Position numbers and translations under genes: made by a program | Shown: piece by piece, positions 14,042 to 17,069 of the stretch | How the letters are laid out: the number at the start of each line of letters is the position of its first letter | Position numbering within the stretch: the first letter of the stretch is position 1 | Notes under the pieces: generated by a model | Databases searched by the model: none | Told to the model about the DNA's origin: nothing | What the model saw: the letters and a program-made list of their open reading frames with translations, nothing else | Source of the DNA: Deltaproteobacteria bacterium | Lineage (GTDB): Bacteria > Desulfobacterota > DSM-4660 > Desulfatiglandales > B25-G16 | DNA: 17,069 nt | Direction of reading: 5' to 3' | NCBI GenBank assembly: GCA_020348625.1 | Contig: CP070752.1 | Coordinates: forward strand, 60,349 to 77,417

Positions 14042-15919
14042 TTATTCAACGGACAGTATTTTCACGGTGGTTTCAATGGTGCCAACGTGGCCATCGCGAT
14101 ATTTTACCTGACCCTTCACCGCTAATTCCTTTTTTTCAGAATACATGGCATCAATGAGGTCTTTGTATTGTTGGAAGACGAATTTCCTCCTCACCTTGCC
14201 CGTGCGGGTGAGCTCTTCATCATCGGCATCCAGGAGCTTATAGAGGAGAATGAAGTTAACGAGCTGCATCGGCTTAGGCAGTTGGGTGTTGACCTCCCGT
14301 ATCTCTCCACGGATGAGATCCTCTACCTCCGGTTGCTGCGAAAGATCCGTATAAGTAGTGTATGCGATCTTTCGCTCTTCTGCCCAGTTACCCACGTTTC
14401 CAAAATCTATATTGATGAAACAGGTGATAAAGGGTTGCCCTTCACCGAAGATGACTGCTTCGTTGATGTACGGGCTGAATTTCAAACGCGTTTCAATAAA
14501 ATCAGGTGAAAAGGCCTCTCCATCCCTGGTCCGCATGATCTCTTCCTTGCGCCCGATTATGAGCAGGTGTCCGTCATCATCGATATAGCCGGCGTCGCCG
14601 GTACGGAGCCACCCGTCGGAAGTGATGGATTTGGCGGTTTCCTCGGGATCCTGATAGTAGCCCACGAAATTCGACTTGCTCTTAACGAGCACCTCTTGAT
14701 CCTCTCCGATCTTTACCTCGGTCCGCGGCAGCGGCACGCCCACGGTCTCGAGCTTAACCTCATCATCCGGCTGAACCTGAAATATGCCGCCTGCTTCGGT
14801 AAGTCCGTAGCACTGCTTCAGATTGAGCCCATTGGCCCTAAAAAAGCGGATAACATCAGGGCTGATAGGATGACCTCCCGTATAAGCACCCCGAAATTGT
14901 AAACACCCCACCCGGTCCATAAGGGGCCTATACATGATCCGAGATGATATCCGGTGTAAGAGTGCCAAGCCGAAGGGCACTGAACGCTGGTCCGACTCCC
15001 TGTCCACCACAGCCCCGCCGATTTTCATGCAGGTTTTATAGAGAAAGCGCTTGATAAAGCCCGAATCGCTGATCTTCACCCGTATCTTCGAGGCAAGGTC
15101 CTCCCAGAAGCGAGAGGCGGTTATAATGACGGTTGGCCCAATCTCCCGAAAATCCTCAACTGCTGTCTCCAAGGTTTCGGGAAAGTTCATGACCATACCG
15201 CCTGAAAGGGTTATCCCCATACCCCACATCTGATCAACGATCCATGCCGGAGGCGTGATGGAGATCCAGTTATCACCAATTCCAATGGGGGCAGTCTGAA
15301 GCCACTTTCTGGCCATTTCCACGAAGTTCTCGTGGCTGATCATAGCAAGCTTTGGAAGCCCCGTAGTGCCCGATGTCATGATCATCAGGGCGGTCTCGTT
15401 GGGCTTTCCCTTGGTTAGCTCCTCGGTAAAGAAACCCGGCTTTTCCCTATCCAAATCAGTGCCAAGGTCTAATAGCTCTTTAAAGCTCAGAAGCCATGGA
15501 TCGTCGGTGTAAGTCCTCATGCCCGTAGGATCGATGTAGACGACATTTTGGACAAAGGAGAGGTCTTCCTTAACCTCCAGGAGCTTATCCACCTGTTCCT
15601 GGTCTTCTGCTATCACATATTGTGCCTGCACCCTGCCAAGACCAAAGGCGAGTTCCTTGGCCACTGCAGAGGCAAAGAGGTTAAGGGTCATGGCACCCAG
15701 GGACTGGGCCCCGAGTTCAGTGAATAGCCATTCGGGGTGATTGTTGCTAATGATGCCGATGGTGCCGCCCCGCTTAAGTCCAAGGGCCGCCAGGCCGAGG
15801 GCGACCTTCTTGGTGTAATCAAAATAGTCCGTCCACGTATATGCCTGCCATATACCAAAATTCTTCTCTCGGATCGCGATTCGCTCTGAGCCTAATACAC
15901 GGGCCTGTTTTTCCAGCAT
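14042..15919 (-). CDS. AMP-dependent acyl-CoA synthetase/ligase embedded in the liv cluster
   Basis: A member of the ANL superfamily that activates a carboxylic acid as acyl-AMP and then acyl-CoA. From the ATG at 15919 (625 residues), the landmarks are the P-loop TSGTTGLPK at 172-180, YGLTEAGG at 361-368, GWLRTGD at 426-432, the hinge GRKEEIM at 446-452 and the catalytic lysine in TRTGKVRRKF (Lys565). It resembles long-chain acyl-CoA synthetases such as those often placed next to liv genes in deltaproteobacteria. The substrate is unknown, perhaps what the transporter imports. The frame stays open upstream to a TAG near 15985, and the last codons before this ATG read TLPQ, a conserved lead-in in relatives. 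No ATG, GTG or TTG lies there, and 15919 has no ribosome site, so the true start is uncertain. Confidence 0.9.
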   Translation of the reverse strand: MLEKQARVLGSERIAIREKNFGIWQAYTWTDYFDYTKKVALGLAALGLKRGGTIGIISNNHPEWLFTELGAQSLGAMTLNLFASAVAKELAFGLGRVQAQYVIAEDQEQVDKLLEVKEDLSFVQNVVYIDPTGMRTYTDDPWLLSFKELLDLGTDLDREKPGFFTEELTKGKPNETALMIMTSGTTGLPKLAMISHENFVEMARKWLQTAPIGIGDNWISITPPAWIVDQMWGMGITLSGGMVMNFPETLETAVEDFREIGPTVIITASRFWEDLASKIRVKISDSGFIKRFLYKTCMKIGGAVVDRESDQRSVPFGLALLHRISSRIMYRPLMDRVGCLQFRGAYTGGHPISPDVIRFFRANGLNLKQCYGLTEAGGIFQVQPDDEVKLETVGVPLPRTEVKIGEDQEVLVKSKSNFVGYYQDPEETAKSITSDGWLRTGDAGYIDDDGHLLIIGRKEEIMRTRDGEAFSPDFIETRLKFSPYINEAVIFGEGQPFITCFINIDFGNVGNWAEERKIAYTTYTDLSQQPEVEDLIRGEIREVNTQLPKPMQLVNFILLYKLLDADDEELTRTGKVRRKFVFQQYKDLIDAMYSEKKELAVKGQVKYRDGHVGTIETTVKILSVE

Positions 15920-15994
15920 CTGAGGCAGGGTGTACTGGGTGAGTGTGGATAGAGTTTGTTCATCTAATCGTTCAATCTTTTCCTAATAAAACCC

Positions 15995-16025
15995 TTTCAA
16001 TTTTCAATTTTCGATTGAAGATTGC
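15995..16025 (-). repeat. Heptad repeat and hairpin at the end of the four-helix-bundle gene
   Basis: The minus strand reads ATCGAAA, ATTGAAA, ATTGAAA, covering the stop codon of the four-helix-bundle gene. With the preceding CAATCTTCAAT (16024-16014) this makes a hairpin whose other arm is ATTGAAAATTG (16008-15998). It has 10 of 11 pairs and a CGAAA loop. It lies about 75 bases upstream of the ligase ATG. The segment 16071-16096 inside the gene (TATCAATCTTCGATATTCGA on the plus strand and on) looks like a further decayed piece of the same array. Confidence 0.75.
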
Positions 16026-16453
16026 TTCCGTTTCCCGGAATCGGGGAATATGCTTTCATCCGTGCTTCTATCAATCTTCGATATTCGATTATCAATGGGT
16101 GGTGTTTGCTTTCTCGCCGTTTTCCTTGAAGATATAAAGATGGCTGTCAATTCCTCGGCTTCTTTGAGGAGCGGGAGAACTCGGTCTTTGCTAAGTAGCT
16201 GCTCATCAATAATAAATTCAAGCCAGAAATGTGACTCATCCGCTTCCTCAAGCGTAATGCTCAGCTTTGAGATAAAACTTGGCCTAGACTGTGCGATGCA
16301 AGCAGCACGGTAATTCGAAGCAACCGAAGTGGAAGACCGGATCAAGTGCCCCTTGATGTGATTACCTAAATACGTTCTCGGCAGTGTGACACTCAATTTT
16401 ACACAACGATGCGCAAATTCTTTTGTTCTCTGTTTTAGCGCTTTTTCGTCCAT
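16004..16453 (-). CDS. Four-helix-bundle protein (23S rRNA intervening-sequence / S23 family)
   Basis: The 149-residue product is a small helical protein. Residues 1-114 match what I know of the family annotated as four helix bundle protein (related to the protein encoded in 23S rRNA intervening sequences, and by fold to Avd of diversity-generating retroelements). It has MDEKALKQRTKEFAHR, then LIRSSTSVASNYRAA at 37-51, an acidic EEADESHFWLEFI at 69-81, and SSRKTAR at 108-114. No catalytic residues or membrane segments are apparent, and its function is unknown. Residues 115-149 are a charged, low-complexity tail encoded partly by the flanking repeat array. The gene interrupts the livG-ligase junction. 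The ATG at 16453 has AAAAGGAATTG upstream as a distant, weak ribosome site. Confidence 0.85.
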   Translation of the reverse strand: MDEKALKQRTKEFAHRCVKLSVTLPRTYLGNHIKGHLIRSSTSVASNYRAACIAQSRPSFISKLSITLEEADESHFWLEFIIDEQLLSKDRVLPLLKEAEELTAIFISSRKTARKQTPPIDNRISKIDRSTDESIFPDSGKRKQSSIEN

Positions 16454-16481
16454 GCGCTACAATTATCAATTCCTTTTAGAT

Positions 16482-16592
16482 TGCCGTTGACAATCTTCAG
16501 TTTTCAATCGTCAATTTTCAATTGCTATCAGATTGCCGTAGCCGATTTTCAATCTTCAATTTTCAATCGAAAATCTTCAATTGCCATCAGAT
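16482..16592 (-). repeat. Tandem 59/52-bp direct repeat covering the livG stop codon, built of heptads
   Basis: On the minus strand, copy 1 (16592-16534, 59 bases) and copy 2 (16533-16482, 52 bases) both start ATCTGAT(G/A)GCA. Each then carries five ATTGAAA-like heptads and ends ACGGCA. The first 43 positions agree at 38, and the copies differ in length by exactly one heptad. A third, truncated and diverged copy starts ATCTAAAAGGAATTGA at 16481 and runs to the four-helix-bundle ATG. Copy 1 includes the last livG codon and its TGA. Confidence 0.8.
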
Positions 16593-17069
16593 CGTCACCG
16601 CGTCTCCGAGATATGCCTTGATAACCTGAGGATGGTTTTGAACAGCCTCCGGCAGCCCTTCGGTTATCTTCTTTCCGAAATCGAGCACAACAACCCGTTG
16701 AGATATACTCATTACAACCGACATATCGTGCTCTACCAGGATCATGGTCTGGCCCCAGGCCTGGTTCAGCTCCATCAAAAAGCGCACCATGTCTTCCTTT
16801 TCCTCGAGGGTCATGCCGGCAAATGGCTCATCCAGGATCAAGAGCTTCGGCTCCAAGGCCAAAGCCCTGCCGAGCTCAACCCTCTTCCGCTGACCATAGG
16901 GCAATGATCCTACCGGTTGTTTCCTGATGGCCTGCATCTCAAGAAAATCGATCAGTTCCTCCAGAATACTGCGATGCCGGACTTCTTCTCTCTTTACCGA
17001 TCGGGAAAAGACAGATGCAAGAGCCACGCCGTACTTGGTGTGGACATGCCTTGCCAAGAGCATGTTGGA
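16587..17069 (-). CDS. livG: Branched-chain amino-acid type ABC transporter, ATP-binding protein LivG (partial, C-terminal part)
   Basis: Second ATPase of the Liv importer; its N-terminal part with Walker A lies beyond the window. The visible frame continues through the window edge (SNMLLARHVH, equivalent to the ENLLVGRH region), so the ATG at 17063 is internal. Seen here are the ABC signature in LPYGQRKRVELGRAL, Walker B LLILDEPFAGM, and the H-loop LVEHDMSVVM, all typical of LivG. The helical insert between Walker A and the signature (about 30 residues from RSVKREEVRH) is also family-typical. The stop codon is inside the first copy of a 59-bp repeat. It is the most upstream gene seen of the liv cluster. 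Confidence 0.94.
   Translation of the reverse strand, partial: SNMLLARHVHTKYGVALASVFSRSVKREEVRHRSILEELIDFLEMQAIRKQPVGSLPYGQRKRVELGRALALEPKLLILDEPFAGMTLEEKEDMVRFLMELNQAWGQTMILVEHDMSVVMSISQRVVVLDFGKKITEGLPEAVQNHPQVIKAYLGDAVTI

Noticed and set aside
16461..16592. CRISPR array
   Set aside because: The repeats are contiguous, AT-rich and heptad-periodic, without unique spacers of constant length, and no cas genes are present.
15995..16592. Diversity-generating retroelement
   Set aside because: The four-helix-bundle fold recalls Avd, but there is no reverse transcriptase, template repeat or variable repeat, and the arrays are simple heptads.

Overview
The window reads as ordinary chromosome of a Gram-negative, anaerobe-type bacterium, most likely a deltaproteobacterium (Desulfobacterota). 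Supporting this are the run rpsB-tsf-pyrH-frr-uppS-cdsA-dxr-rseP, a short EF-Ts, a single-PDZ RseP, an IHF-alpha-like protein, and a branched-chain amino-acid type (Liv) ABC cluster with an acyl-CoA ligase embedded in it. The assignment rests on family knowledge, not on a database search. Every convincing gene is on the minus strand, so transcription runs from high to low coordinates.

Region 1 (17069 down to 11078) is a Liv-type transporter cluster in the order livG (5' end outside the window), four-helix-bundle protein, AMP-dependent acyl-CoA ligase, livH, livM, livF. It would supply two permeases and two ATPases plus an enzyme that could activate the imported substrate as a CoA thioester. 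No periplasmic substrate-binding protein (livK) lies in the window. Four spacers between these genes, plus the end of livF, carry short-period AT-rich repeats. Four sets have a 7-bp period built on ATTGAAA and one has a 9-bp period. The four-helix-bundle gene sits between two heptad arrays, and its last ~35 codons run into the downstream one. One array is a tandem 59/52-bp repeat that includes the livG stop codon. This repeat plus four-helix-bundle cassette is the least explained thing in the window.

Region 2 (11077 to 10638) is the only long non-coding stretch. It holds an 18-bp palindrome, a set of strong and partly mutually exclusive hairpins, a segment that vaguely recalls group II intron domain I, and a likely promoter and leader for rpsB.

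Region 3 (10637 to 1) is a housekeeping run. It covers translation (rpsB, tsf, frr, tsaB, rsmD), UMP kinase (pyrH), isoprenoid and undecaprenyl synthesis (dxr, uppS), phospholipid synthesis (cdsA, pssA, psd), the site-2 protease rseP, CoA synthesis (coaD) and the first 31 codons of ihfA. CdsA makes CDP-diacylglycerol, PssA turns it into phosphatidylserine, and Psd makes phosphatidylethanolamine, so this lipid branch is complete here. Dxr supplies isoprenoid units that UppS elongates. At least four of these genes (tsf, dxr, tsaB, psd) appear to start with TTG.
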